A DNA stretch of 64,000 nucleotides. It comes from Legionella rowbothamii (GTDB lineage Bacteria > Pseudomonadota > Gammaproteobacteria > Legionellales > Legionellaceae). The translations under genes and the position numbers were made by a program. Location: NCBI RefSeq assembly GCF_900639985.1, contig NZ_CAAAIM010000001.1:434001-498000 (forward strand). Direction: 5' to 3'. The notes under the pieces are model-generated. The model saw only the letters and a program-made list of their open reading frames with translations, made no database searches and had not been told where the DNA came from. Shown piece after piece: positions 1-8,084 of the stretch (its first letter is position 1; the number at the start of each line of letters is the position of its first letter).

Positions 1-56
1 GAGGGCTGATTGTAGCAATGTATATGCCCTTGTTTAAATTGGGCTCGGTAATTTAG
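1..56 (+). CDS. pilC: PilC, 3' end only (type IV pilus inner-membrane platform protein)
   Basis: Only the last 17 codons are present, read in the frame that ends at TAG 54-56. The visible tail, GLIVAMYMPLFKLGSVI, is the usual end of the PilC/GspF family, where the last transmembrane helix is followed by a short tail with the PLF and L-G motif. PilC is the inner-membrane platform that works with the PilB ATPase in pilus assembly. The stop lies 13 bases before the pilD start, as expected for a pilBCD operon. The rest of the gene is outside the window. Confidence 0.8.
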   Translation, partial: GLIVAMYMPLFKLGSVI

Positions 57-69
57 AAGGAAAAATAAA

Positions 70-930
70 ATGATGCATGAACTCATCACTTACCACCCCT
101 GGTTCCTTTATGTGGCCGTGGCCTTACTTTCACTAGCAATAGGGAGTTTGCTTAATGTGGTCATTTATCGTTTACCCCTTATGCTCAAAAACGAATGGCT
201 GCATGAATACAATGAATTAATGAGCATTGAAGATGAAGAAAGAACCACGCTAAATTTGTTTTTGCCTCGTTCATTTTGCCCCTCATGCAATACCATGATT
301 AAGGCTTGGCAAAATATCCCCATCCTAAGTTTTTTAATACTACGGGGTCGTTGCTATTACTGTAAAACCTCTATTTCACCTCGCTATCCATTAATTGAAG
401 TAGGCACTATGCTGTTGTCCCTTTTTGCGTGCTGGCATTTTGACTTTACGTGGCAGTTAGTTTTTGCACTGAGCGCCATCTGGCTTTTAATTTGCCTTTT
501 TTTTATTGACTTAGATTATCAATTGCTGCCAGACAGTTTAACTTTAAGCTTATTGTGGTTAGGTTTAATTGCGAATACGCAAAATTTATTTACCTCCCTG
601 CCTGATGCAGTTCTTAGTGCTGCTGGCGCATACCTTCTGTTGTGGTTTCTTATTAAACTATTTTATTTAGCTACAGGTAAAATTGGCATGGGAAATGGGG
701 ATTTTAAATTGTTTGCTGCTTTTGGTGCCTGGTTTGGCTGGAAATTATTACCCTTGATTCTCCTGTTTTCGTCAATTGCTGGCACAATAATTGGGCTCTT
801 ATATTTATACTTGAACGATAAATCAAGAGATACTACAATCGCATTTGGCCCTTTTTTATGCATTTCAGGATTAGCCACATTATTTTGGGGACAAGAGCTT
901 TTAGATTGGTATTTGCATTTGTGGTTCTAA
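70..930 (+). CDS. pilD: PilD, type IV prepilin leader peptidase / N-methyltransferase
   Basis: PilD cleaves and N-methylates type IV prepilins and type II secretion pseudopilins in the inner membrane. At 286 residues it has the normal family length. The N-terminal cytoplasmic domain carries the two zinc-binding CxxC pairs, CPSC and CYYC, at about residues 70-98. The two catalytic aspartates of this aspartyl protease family are visible in FIDLDYQLLPD and in GMGNGDFKL, each at the edge of a membrane helix; about eight hydrophobic segments are present. ATG codons occur at 70 and 73, just after an AAGGA-type ribosome site. The gene follows pilC directly and is likely co-transcribed with it. In Legionella one PilD serves both pili and type II secretion, which is family knowledge. 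Confidence 0.95.
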   Translation: MMHELITYHPWFLYVAVALLSLAIGSLLNVVIYRLPLMLKNEWLHEYNELMSIEDEERTTLNLFLPRSFCPSCNTMIKAWQNIPILSFLILRGRCYYCKTSISPRYPLIEVGTMLLSLFACWHFDFTWQLVFALSAIWLLICLFFIDLDYQLLPDSLTLSLLWLGLIANTQNLFTSLPDAVLSAAGAYLLLWFLIKLFYLATGKIGMGNGDFKLFAAFGAWFGWKLLPLILLFSSIAGTIIGLLYLYLNDKSRDTTIAFGPFLCISGLATLFWGQELLDWYLHLWF

Positions 931-1012
931 AAGTAGCTCCAGATAGCCATTAAGTGGGCAATGTTAGGTACATGGTCAACATTGAGTTCAGATATGGGCT
1001 TAATGCATTCTT

Positions 1013-1031
1013 GTTGGGCCATGGGCCCAAC
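1013..1031. repeat. Short inverted repeat, GGTTGGGCC-type palindrome
   Basis: GTTGGGCC and GGCCCAAC form a perfect 8-bp stem around an ATG loop, followed by CTAC. The same core recurs in longer, perfect form at 3571-3611, so this is a member of a dispersed palindromic repeat. It lies between pilD and the HAD gene and has no T-tract after it. Confidence 0.65.
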
Positions 1032-1066
1032 CTACTATTTATAAAACGATTATTATGAGGAGTAGG

Positions 1067-1825
1067 ATGTTGTATCAAATTATTTTGTTTGATTTAGATG
1101 ATACCTTAATTGATTTTGCGGCTGCAGAACAAATCGGTATACGTAAAATTCATGGCCAGTTTTATCCAACAACCCCTTACCCTCTCTTCGAACAACACTT
1201 TAAAAAATTGAATAATGAACTTTGGTCACGCGTTGGTGCCCAAGAAAATGGGCTGATGCCAAATGAGGTGCGGTTTTTACGTTTTAAACAATTAAATGAA
1301 GCCATCGAATGCACAACCTCCTCACATGAAGTTGCTGATGCTTATGAGCATTATCTGATTGACCATATTGAGTGGATTCCTAATGTTAGAAAAACCATTG
1401 AATTCCTGCATCAAAAAGGTCACATTTTAGGTATTATTACCAATGGATTTGCTGCATCTCAACTCAGGAAAAAAGAAAAATTTTCCCTCGAAAATTGGTT
1501 TGACTGTTTTGTGATTTCTGATGACGTTGGCTTCGCTAAGCCTAATAAGGAAATTTTCGACATTGCATTACAGAACCTTTCTTATACGCATAATCAACCC
1601 ATTCACAGCTACCACAAAAACTCAATTCTAATGGTCGGTGACTCAATAATTAGCGATGGCCATGGAGCTAAAAATTTTGGAATTAACTATTGCCATGTTC
1701 ATCATAGCCCCCCACAAACAACTAGCTTGGAAACAACTCTTGCCTATCACATCAACTCGGTAGCGAATTTGCCCAATTGTATTGGCTATGAAACAGAATA
1801 TACGCTTTTTTTAAATTCATTATAA
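1067..1825 (+). CDS. HAD-superfamily hydrolase, YjjG-like nucleotidase
   Basis: A cytoplasmic phosphatase of the haloacid dehalogenase superfamily. All four HAD motifs are visible: the nucleophile motif DLDDTLID near the N-terminus, the TNG motif II in GIITNGF, the lysine motif FAKPNKEIF, and the acidic motif GDSIISDGHGA. A large cap insertion between motifs I and II and the motif spacing fit the YjjG pyrimidine 5'-nucleotidase group, but the substrate cannot be read from sequence. The ATG at 1067 is preferred over an in-frame ATG at 1055 because GAGGAG at 1056-1062 is a strong ribosome site for the later one. It gives 252 residues. No operon partner is evident. Confidence 0.8.
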   Translation: MLYQIILFDLDDTLIDFAAAEQIGIRKIHGQFYPTTPYPLFEQHFKKLNNELWSRVGAQENGLMPNEVRFLRFKQLNEAIECTTSSHEVADAYEHYLIDHIEWIPNVRKTIEFLHQKGHILGIITNGFAASQLRKKEKFSLENWFDCFVISDDVGFAKPNKEIFDIALQNLSYTHNQPIHSYHKNSILMVGDSIISDGHGAKNFGINYCHVHHSPPQTTSLETTLAYHINSVANLPNCIGYETEYTLFLNSL

Positions 1826-1918
1826 AACACATTGTCTTGAATATAGAGAGGGAGCTCTTAATTATGTATTTTTTATCCCCTCTGAGTTATTACATATAAC
1901 CTTTAAAATGGAAGAAAC

Positions 1919-3562
1919 ATGACCAGTTTTTCAAGTGACTTGCAAAAAATAGCCAATAATGACCCTTCTTTTAAGCATTTTGAACCAGATTGGCTCATAA
2001 ATGATGATAGAGCTCAGAGTTTAGCTTCCGCTTTAGTTAACAACAGCTCCCTGCTTCAGATTGATCTATGGGACCATCAGATTGGCGATGAAAATCTTGG
2101 AATATTAGCCAAAGCTTTGGAGGATCATGAAAAACTGTCCTCACTAAATTTGGGTAGCAATCAGATTACCGCAGTGGGAGCAGCATATGTAGGTGAATTA
2201 ATAGAAAAAAATGAGGCATTAATATCCCTTACCCTTAAAAAAAATGACCTTAGCGGTGAGGGAGCCAAAGCAATTGCCAAAGGATTAGTAGTTAATTCGC
2301 AATTAAGTTCACTCAACATTGAACGTGCTGAGATTGATGATCATGGCGCTTTAGCATTGTTTGCAGCTTTAGAGGTTAATACCTCCCTTACTTTTCTTGA
2401 TTTAAGTAATAATAAAATTAGTGACGCCTGCGTCCCGAGTATAATAATGATGCTTGGACAAAACAGTACATTAAGTTCCTTATATCTTAAAAGAAACTTT
2501 ATTAGTCAGAAAAATCTTACGGAAATTGAACATTTATTGAACCGAAACCAAAAAATTTATAACCTTGCTCAAGAGGCTATCGACTTAATCAAACGTTTAC
2601 CAGAGAACATACCTGACTCGGAGCAAAAAGGTACCTTTGACAATTTTAATAACGTTCTTAAACAAAAAGAACAAATTCAACTTGAAATTGAAACACTTTT
2701 TCCTGAGTCCGCGCTAATTTATCGAATTGAGGAGGTGTGGGCTCAAAAGCAAATTAGCATTATGGTTACAAACCCACAGATAAATATGCAGGCATCCGCG
2801 ATTGAACTCTTTGACCTGCTAAATAAAAAACAAAAGCAGCTCCCTAAAAATCAGCAATGGCTCGAATCCATTATTCTGCATTATTTTTCAAGCATAGAAC
2901 CTAATAGTGAATATACCCATAAAAAACTGTTACATTACCTTCTACAAACATCAATCAACGCAGATATGCAAACATTCATGGATCTTTGTATCTTCCATCA
3001 TTTCAATCCTGAAGTAACCCACATCTTGAAGCCTAACCTAGTACAGCTAGTAACCTTATTACTTAGTAATCGAGAAGCTATTAAAACCCTGCGACAAGAA
3101 ATCCGAAACATAAATAGGCTAATTTTAAATATCGCTGATCGCTTTTATGCAGAGGAGCAATCAAATAAAGAGTTTGAAATTAATATGCAAGTCATCGGAA
3201 TGCTATTGGAACTACCACAAGAAAGTCCACAGGTGACTATTCAAGTGAACAGAGCACTTCTTCGTAGCCTAAATCTTTTTTTCTGCGCCGCACCTAATGC
3301 CGCCGATAGCTTTTACAGCCTATGGCATCAACTCTCACCTGAGAATACATTGTCCTCTAGAAATTTAGCAACAGAGGCAATCGCGAAAAAACTTTTAATT
3401 AAAAAATATAATAATCTAGTTTTACAACCAAGCCCCAACACTTATCAAAATCGATTTTTTATTCAGCAAGACGTAAAATCAATGAAGAAGCTAGATGCTG
3501 AGCCCGTACAAGAACAAAACCATGAACTAGAACAGGAACAACCTATTGGAATGAGACCATAA
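1919..3562 (+). CDS. Leucine-rich repeat protein, candidate Dot/Icm effector
   Basis: A 547-residue protein whose residues about 25-205 hold five or six ribonuclease-inhibitor-type leucine-rich repeats of about 28 residues, with the pattern LxxLxLxxNxI followed by an amphipathic helix (for example SSLNLGSNQI, TFLDLSNNKI). The remaining 340 residues are mainly helical, with no domain I recognise. The last 30 residues are rich in Glu and Gln (DAEPVQEQNHELEQEQ), like the E-block translocation signals of Legionella Dot/Icm substrates. LRR proteins of this architecture in Legionella are often injected into host cells; secretion here is inference. The ATG follows a GGAAGAA ribosome site. It is a single-gene unit ending just before a perfect palindrome. 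Confidence 0.75.
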   Translation: MTSFSSDLQKIANNDPSFKHFEPDWLINDDRAQSLASALVNNSSLLQIDLWDHQIGDENLGILAKALEDHEKLSSLNLGSNQITAVGAAYVGELIEKNEALISLTLKKNDLSGEGAKAIAKGLVVNSQLSSLNIERAEIDDHGALALFAALEVNTSLTFLDLSNNKISDACVPSIIMMLGQNSTLSSLYLKRNFISQKNLTEIEHLLNRNQKIYNLAQEAIDLIKRLPENIPDSEQKGTFDNFNNVLKQKEQIQLEIETLFPESALIYRIEEVWAQKQISIMVTNPQINMQASAIELFDLLNKKQKQLPKNQQWLESIILHYFSSIEPNSEYTHKKLLHYLLQTSINADMQTFMDLCIFHHFNPEVTHILKPNLVQLVTLLLSNREAIKTLRQEIRNINRLILNIADRFYAEEQSNKEFEINMQVIGMLLELPQESPQVTIQVNRALLRSLNLFFCAAPNAADSFYSLWHQLSPENTLSSRNLATEAIAKKLLIKKYNNLVLQPSPNTYQNRFFIQQDVKSMKKLDAEPVQEQNHELEQEQPIGMRP

Positions 3563-3570
3563 GAGTACTT

Positions 3571-3611
3571 ATGTCTTGTAGGTTGGGCCCATGGCCCAAC
3601 CTACAAGACAT
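3571..3611. repeat. Perfect 19-bp-arm palindrome, GGTTGGGCC family
   Basis: The arms 3571-3589 and 3593-3611 are exact reverse complements around a CAT loop, with the core TAGGTTGGGCC. The hairpin begins 8 bases after the LRR gene stop, so it could act as a transcript end, but no U-tract follows. A degraded second half-copy (TGGGTCCAAACCTAC) lies at about 3640-3657. Confidence 0.8.
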
Positions 3612-4336
3612 CAAGCAACACAAGAACTCCATATTGTGGCATGGGTCCAAACCTACAAAAATCATCATTAACTAAATAGCAGTCCCCCTCCCTTCCCCAC
3701 AGAGAGAATTTGCCTCATCAAAAAACACACATTGATAAGTTCTAAAGCAGGCATCAGTTTGACTGATAATACAAGAACATTTACACCCTATACACAGAGT
3801 TATCCACAGTTTTTGTGGATAACTAATCTAATACGGAAAATAAGATAAATACCCTAAGATCCTTATAAAATAAGGGGATTGATACATGAAATTGAAAAGC
3901 TTAGGAATTAGAGGAGCTAAACTTAGATAGAGATATCCACAGGATTTTTTCACGGGTAACAAGCTACGACCCGTGTATCTTATCAAAGAAAAAAATAAAA
4001 AACAGTCTTGACTTGGTAAATTTTTAAAATTTTGCTCGAACAAGCAAAACGATTATTTTATTCTTGCAGTGGCTTACATCAGAGCCCAGAGATTAAGCAC
4101 CAAGCCTTTTGATTAAAAATTGAATTATGTGTAAGCTAATTGATAAACTGAACAAATAGAAACTTACTCTTTAGTGCTCAACCAGAGGAAGCCACACTGA
4201 AGGCAGCTCCTCTTCATCGCTAAATCCGTGATTGAGGTTAGAAGCACGCACCACTGAGTTGCTTCATTTGATTCTTAATTGTAAAGAAATTCAGTACCCC
4301 AAAGATGCTGAGTTCGCTATGACGATTCGAGGAAAG
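3612..4336. other. Long intergenic region without a convincing gene
   Basis: No reading frame here has a credible start and a recognisable product. On the minus strand, 4171-4263 stays open for 31 codons and ends in a protein-like acidic tail (SDEEELPSVWLPLVEH), which may be the last scrap of a lost gene. Otherwise the region holds the DnaA-box-like hairpin and AT-rich sequence. No tRNA or other known RNA was recognised. Confidence 0.5.
3798..3824. other. Inverted pair of consensus DnaA-box sequences
   Basis: TTATCCACA at 3800-3808 and its exact reverse complement TGTGGATAA at 3814-3822 sit around a GTTTT loop; the match extends to 11-bp arms. TTATCCACA is the high-affinity DnaA box. A third near match, ATATCCACA, is at about 3932-3940. 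The surroundings are AT-rich, but there are no origin genes (dnaA, dnaN, gyrB) nearby, so this is a possible DnaA-binding site or just a hairpin rather than an origin. Confidence 0.45.
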
Positions 4337-4936
4337 TTATGCTAATTGACCTGAAACGCGAAGCTGATGCGCAACAATACGCGTCAAATAATCAAACTCT
4401 ATATTAACCTGTTGTCCAGGCTTTAATGCAGACAATGTGGTATTTGCCGAAGTATGTGGGACTAACATTAATTTGATACTTCGATCCCCAACTGAATTGA
4501 TAGTTAAACTAACCCCCTCAACCGTAATACTGCCTTTGGGAAGCAAGTACGCCATGGCAGCCTCCTGAAAGCCAGCTAATTCGACTTCCAGATACTCCTC
4601 AAGTTGATTAACCACTCGAACTGTTGCGATTGCATCCACATGCCCACTGACATAATGTCCACCAAAACGAGTGGAGGCCAGCATCGCTCGCTCTAAATTC
4701 ACAAAGTGACCTGCAGTTAAATTTGCCAAGGTAGTCACATTTAATGTTTCTGGAGAGACATCAAAATGTAATTCGTTATTGTCTGTAGGTAATAGAGTTA
4801 AACAAACTCCGTTGACAGCAATACTTTCCCCTACTTGTAATTGCTCAAAAACAGGGGCAATGATAAGGCGGTTATCATTCTCCTTACGGAGATTGTTAAG
4901 CACCAGCCCTTTTTTTTCAATTATTCCAGTAAACAT
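4337..4936 (-). CDS. ribE: Riboflavin synthase alpha subunit
   Basis: Catalyses dismutation of two 6,7-dimethyl-8-ribityllumazine molecules to riboflavin. The protein has the expected 199 residues and two tandem lumazine-binding domains: the first starts with the hallmark MFTGII and carries VNGVCLTL and FGGHYVSGHVD, the second has GSITVEGVSLTI near residue 135. It ends with the family's IEFDYLTRIVAHQL helix. The ATG start is fixed by MFTGII. The gene is last in a minus-strand set ubiX, riboflavin kinase remnant, ribE. The other pathway genes are transcribed the opposite way from 8,085. No FMN riboswitch was recognised upstream. Confidence 0.93.
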   Translation of the reverse strand: MFTGIIEKKGLVLNNLRKENDNRLIIAPVFEQLQVGESIAVNGVCLTLLPTDNNELHFDVSPETLNVTTLANLTAGHFVNLERAMLASTRFGGHYVSGHVDAIATVRVVNQLEEYLEVELAGFQEAAMAYLLPKGSITVEGVSLTINSVGDRSIKLMLVPHTSANTTLSALKPGQQVNIEFDYLTRIVAHQLRVSGQLA

Positions 4937-4967
4937 GACATCCTCGGTATTTTTAAATATGGATAGT

Positions 4968-5492
4968 CTAATTAGTTTTTCTAGTTTTCCAAGTCATTTG
5001 TTTATGTTTATGCATCATTTGTTGAACAGAGAATGCGCTTACCATATCAGGAAATGTAAACTTTGCATGAGTAATATCGCTCATAATTTGTTTTTTTAAT
5101 GCATCAATTGATGAAAACTAAATTTCATCCCGTAATTTACTTAGAAAAGTCACTTCCAAAACCTCACCATACAAGTCGCCACAAAAATTAAATATATGCA
5201 CCTCAAGTACATTTTTAGTGCAATTTTTTATGGTAGGTCGATCACCAATGCTTGCAACACCCAAGTAATAACTACTGTTTTTTCTTCGGACCATAACGCA
5301 ATATATCCCCCTTAACATAGGATATAAATAATCTGCCTCCAGATTCGCTGTAGGAGTACCCCACAGGCGCCCCAGTTTATTGCCATGCTTAACTTCTCCC
5401 ATAAAACTAAACGGCTCGTCGAGCATATGAGCAGCATGATGTGCTTTTATATTATGGATTACATCCTTATGCTGATTATATAAAGACTTCAT
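4968..5492 (-). pseudogene. Riboflavin kinase domain (RibF C-terminal type), interrupted by an in-frame TAG
   Basis: The reading frame 5492-5118 encodes 124 residues matching the flavokinase domain of RibF: FSFMGEVKHGNKLGR, the ATP/flavin motif GTPTANL, GDRPTI, and LEVHIF with the conserved glutamate. It stops at TAG (5120-5118) right after the conserved LRDEI. Translation beyond that stop in the same frame continues as FSSIDALKKQI, which is the usual RibF continuation, and runs to a stop at 4970-4968. A single AAG to TAG change therefore explains the interruption. The FAD-synthase (nucleotidyltransferase) domain of normal RibF is absent, so this was already a kinase-only protein. It may be inactive, or a shortened kinase may survive. 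It starts 24 bases after ubiX. Confidence 0.8.
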
Positions 5493-5516
5493 TCGCGTCT
5501 CTCAGCTGTATTCATT

Positions 5517-6080
5517 TTATTCCCAACGTCTTACGATACCTGCATCCAGATCAAATAAATCGAGGGCTCTTCCTACACTATGATTAATAATGTCATCAAC
5601 TGTCTCAGGTTTGTTATAAAATGCTGGCATTACAGGACAAACAATGGCTCCTTGTTGTGTTACTGAAACCATATTTTGTAAGTGTCCTAAATGTAAAGGA
5701 GATTCTCGGGTCATCAAAACCAATTTCCTTCTGTCTTTTAAAATAACGTCTGCAGCTCGCCCGATTAAGTTGGTACTAATTCCGTGAGCAATTTCTGCAA
5801 GTGTTTTCATCGAACAAGGAGCAACGATCATGCCTAAAGTTTTAAAGGAACCACTGGCAATATTGGCACCAATATCATTCCATGGATGATATACATCAGC
5901 CAGCTCCTTTAACTCAGAAACCGTTAAATTAGTTTCATATTCTCGCGTCAATTGAGCCGATTTACTCACAATTAAATGGGTTTCAACAGGAAGTTTTTTT
6001 AATATCTCTAAGAGTCTTATTCCATAAATGATACCTGAGGCACCACTAATCCCCACAACAATGCGCGACTTCTTTTCCAT
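5517..6080 (-). CDS. ubiX: UbiX flavin prenyltransferase
   Basis: Joins a dimethylallyl group to reduced FMN to make prenyl-FMN, the cofactor of the UbiD decarboxylase of ubiquinone synthesis. The 187-residue length is normal. The N-terminal flavin-binding loop GISGASGIIYG, the SFKT-LGMIVAPCSMKTLAEIA segment and the RKLVLMTRESP motif are all present and are diagnostic for UbiX. It heads a minus-strand set with a flavokinase remnant and riboflavin synthase, which links FMN supply with its prenylation. The start ATG follows AGAAGGATAGCT. No defect is seen. Confidence 0.93.
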   Translation of the reverse strand: MEKKSRIVVGISGASGIIYGIRLLEILKKLPVETHLIVSKSAQLTREYETNLTVSELKELADVYHPWNDIGANIASGSFKTLGMIVAPCSMKTLAEIAHGISTNLIGRAADVILKDRRKLVLMTRESPLHLGHLQNMVSVTQQGAIVCPVMPAFYNKPETVDDIINHSVGRALDLFDLDAGIVRRWE

Positions 6081-6262
6081 AGCTATCCTTCTAAATTAAA
6101 TTACAGGGCAACAACCTAAGAATAGCAAGTTTTTTGTAAAATCAATTGCTTTCACAAAAAAAAAATTATAAAGAATCCTTAAAAGATTTTTATTTTTACC
6201 AAGAAAAAGAAAATAGCTTACTCCTATACTAAAGAGTGGCATTAAGCAACTAAAAGGGACGT

Positions 6263-6805
6263 ATGATGAATAGTAAAGCAAATTCCGATTTAATTACACG
6301 AGCAAAAAAAATCAAATGTCTCATTTGTGATATTGATGGAGTATTAACTAAAGGAGAAATATTTATAGATAATAACGGTAATGATATGCGTGTTTTTTAT
6401 GCACAGGATGGCACAGGTCTAGAAATGCTGATGGCCGCCGGTATTAAATTAGCAGTAATTACCAGCTCTGAAAATAATGTAATACACCAACGTATGAAGC
6501 AGATTGGGATTGATACCTATTTTACTGGACAAACTACTAAAAGAGGCGCTTATCAACGAATTAAAGAAGAATTTAAGTTCCACGATGAAGAGATAGCTTA
6601 TATTGGCGATGACCTAACTGATCTTTGCATCATTAAACAAGTAGGCTTAGGAGTAGCTGTTCCCAATGCCGCATCCCAAGTGATTGACCGCGCTCATTTA
6701 ATGACCCAAAAAAAAGGGGGAGAAGGTGCGGTACGTGAGCTTTGTGAGTTTATATTATTTGCTCAAGATAAGTTTGATAATGCCCTAGAGTTTTATTTAG
6801 CCTGA
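6263..6805 (+). CDS. kdsC: KdsC, 3-deoxy-D-manno-octulosonate 8-phosphate phosphatase
   Basis: Removes phosphate from KDO-8-phosphate in lipopolysaccharide core synthesis. The 180-residue, cap-less HAD protein has the KdsC motifs CDIDGVLTKG (nucleophile D and acid D), ITSSEN, GQTTKRGAY and IGDDLTDL, in the order and spacing of the family, and the GGEGAVRELCE tail that shapes the tetramer active site. ATGs at 6263 and 6266 both follow an AAGGGA ribosome site. It lies alone between divergent ubiX and a convergent exporter, whose 3' end overlaps this gene by 13 bases. The isolation from other KDO genes is noted; the assignment rests on motifs. Confidence 0.87.
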   Translation: MMNSKANSDLITRAKKIKCLICDIDGVLTKGEIFIDNNGNDMRVFYAQDGTGLEMLMAAGIKLAVITSSENNVIHQRMKQIGIDTYFTGQTTKRGAYQRIKEEFKFHDEEIAYIGDDLTDLCIIKQVGLGVAVPNAASQVIDRAHLMTQKKGGEGAVRELCEFILFAQDKFDNALEFYLA

Positions 6806-8028
6806 TCGAACCCCTCGGTGGGTTCTATAGGCAAGGTATAAAACCCAAAGAATACCGCAAGTGCCGCAAGACCAAGAATATAAACAGAAAAGGAGGTTAT
6901 TTGCTCACTAAAAAAAGAGGTAGCGAGAATGCTACTTAATAACGCGCTTACATTCATCCCTAATCCTGATAAGGAGATTTTAATACCCATGGGTTTATCA
7001 TTGCATTCAATACATAAACGGTTAAAAACAGAATACCCTATTCCCAGCCCTAAATGAATTGGGAAAAGAAGAACAATAAGATTTAATAATTCATTGGAAG
7101 AAAAGCGAATAAAAAAAACACTAATCAAACTAAAAATGCCTACAATCGTTACACTTAAAGTAGATAGTCCTTTAAGTGAATACTTGCTTAGTAGCTTTTC
7201 CAATAATTGGCTACCAATAATAAACCCTATTAGCACCAATGCTTGAATAAAACCAAATGTAAAAACACTGTAGTTTAAGGTCTTAATAATAAAAAATGAA
7301 CCACATACATTCCATGCTATCATTACTGCAAATAATGCTCCCCCAGCAACCATAGGTTTGAGAAAATCCCAATCAGTCAATGTGCTCCAATATTCCTCAG
7401 AGGCTTTTTCAAATGACCTATACTCTTGATGATTATTTGTTTCAGGCATGCAATAAAACAGTCCTATCAAAGCAAAAAAAGTCATCACAGCAAGAAAAAT
7501 AAAGATGAATTCCCAATTTGCCAATTTCATAATTAAAGCGCCTAATAATGGACCTAAAGCGGGAGATAAAATGGTCACACTTCCTAACCACGCGATTCTT
7601 TTAATTGCCTCCTCCTGCTGATAGAAGCTATGAATCGTGCTAAAACCTGTAACCAGCATTGATGTTAGAGCAACCCCCTGTAAAAAACGTGCTAACAACA
7701 ATATATTAAACCAGGGAATTACAACCATTAGAGAGGATGCAATAAAAAGTACACCTCCAAACAATAAGAGCGAGCGTCTTCCATAACGATCGGAAAGCAC
7801 CCCCACGATCGGCTGTGATATTAAATTACCCAAAAAAAACAAAGTTAAGCTTAACTGTATTTTTTCTTGCGACACACCAAATTGATTCGCAATAGTGGGC
7901 ATTGCAGGCAAATAAGCATCTATAGAAAGATACGTTGCCACCGTATAGATCACATAGAAAAAGGGAAAATACTTAATTAAACGTTGTGGCCTGTGATTAC
8001 TCATAAAAAAATAATTCTTTTTTTTCAC
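6793..8028 (-). CDS. MFS exporter, Bcr/CflA drug-resistance subfamily
   Basis: A 12-helix major facilitator transporter of 411 residues. The start IDAYLPAMPTIANQFGVS, with its Asp between helices 1's residues, and the loop 2-3 motif GVLSDRYGRR are typical of the Bcr/CflA drug:H+ antiporter group. Export of a small molecule is likely; the substrate is unknown. The first codon may be GTG at 8028, or ATG at 8004; neither has a strong ribosome site. The gene is divergent from ribD with under 60 bases between them, so the two share a promoter region, and its 3' end overlaps kdsC. Given that placement, export of a flavin or pterin product is a possible role, as inference only. Confidence 0.85.
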   Translation of the reverse strand: MKKKNYFFMSNHRPQRLIKYFPFFYVIYTVATYLSIDAYLPAMPTIANQFGVSQEKIQLSLTLFFLGNLISQPIVGVLSDRYGRRSLLLFGGVLFIASSLMVVIPWFNILLLARFLQGVALTSMLVTGFSTIHSFYQQEEAIKRIAWLGSVTILSPALGPLLGALIMKLANWEFIFIFLAVMTFFALIGLFYCMPETNNHQEYRSFEKASEEYWSTLTDWDFLKPMVAGGALFAVMIAWNVCGSFFIIKTLNYSVFTFGFIQALVLIGFIIGSQLLEKLLSKYSLKGLSTLSVTIVGIFSLISVFFIRFSSNELLNLIVLLFPIHLGLGIGYSVFNRLCIECNDKPMGIKISLSGLGMNVSALLSSILATSFFSEQITSFSVYILGLAALAVFFGFYTLPIEPTEGFDQAK

Positions 8029-8084
8029 ACAGTTAAAAAAGATCTTCTAGTATAAAAGATAAACGCTAAACAAAGAAGATAAAA

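Noticed and set aside
3828..4043. Minus-strand open frame in the intergenic region
   Set aside because: Low-complexity, no ribosome site, no recognisable product.
4779..5099. Plus-strand frame over ribE and the kinase tail
   Set aside because: Antisense to two well-supported genes on the other strand.
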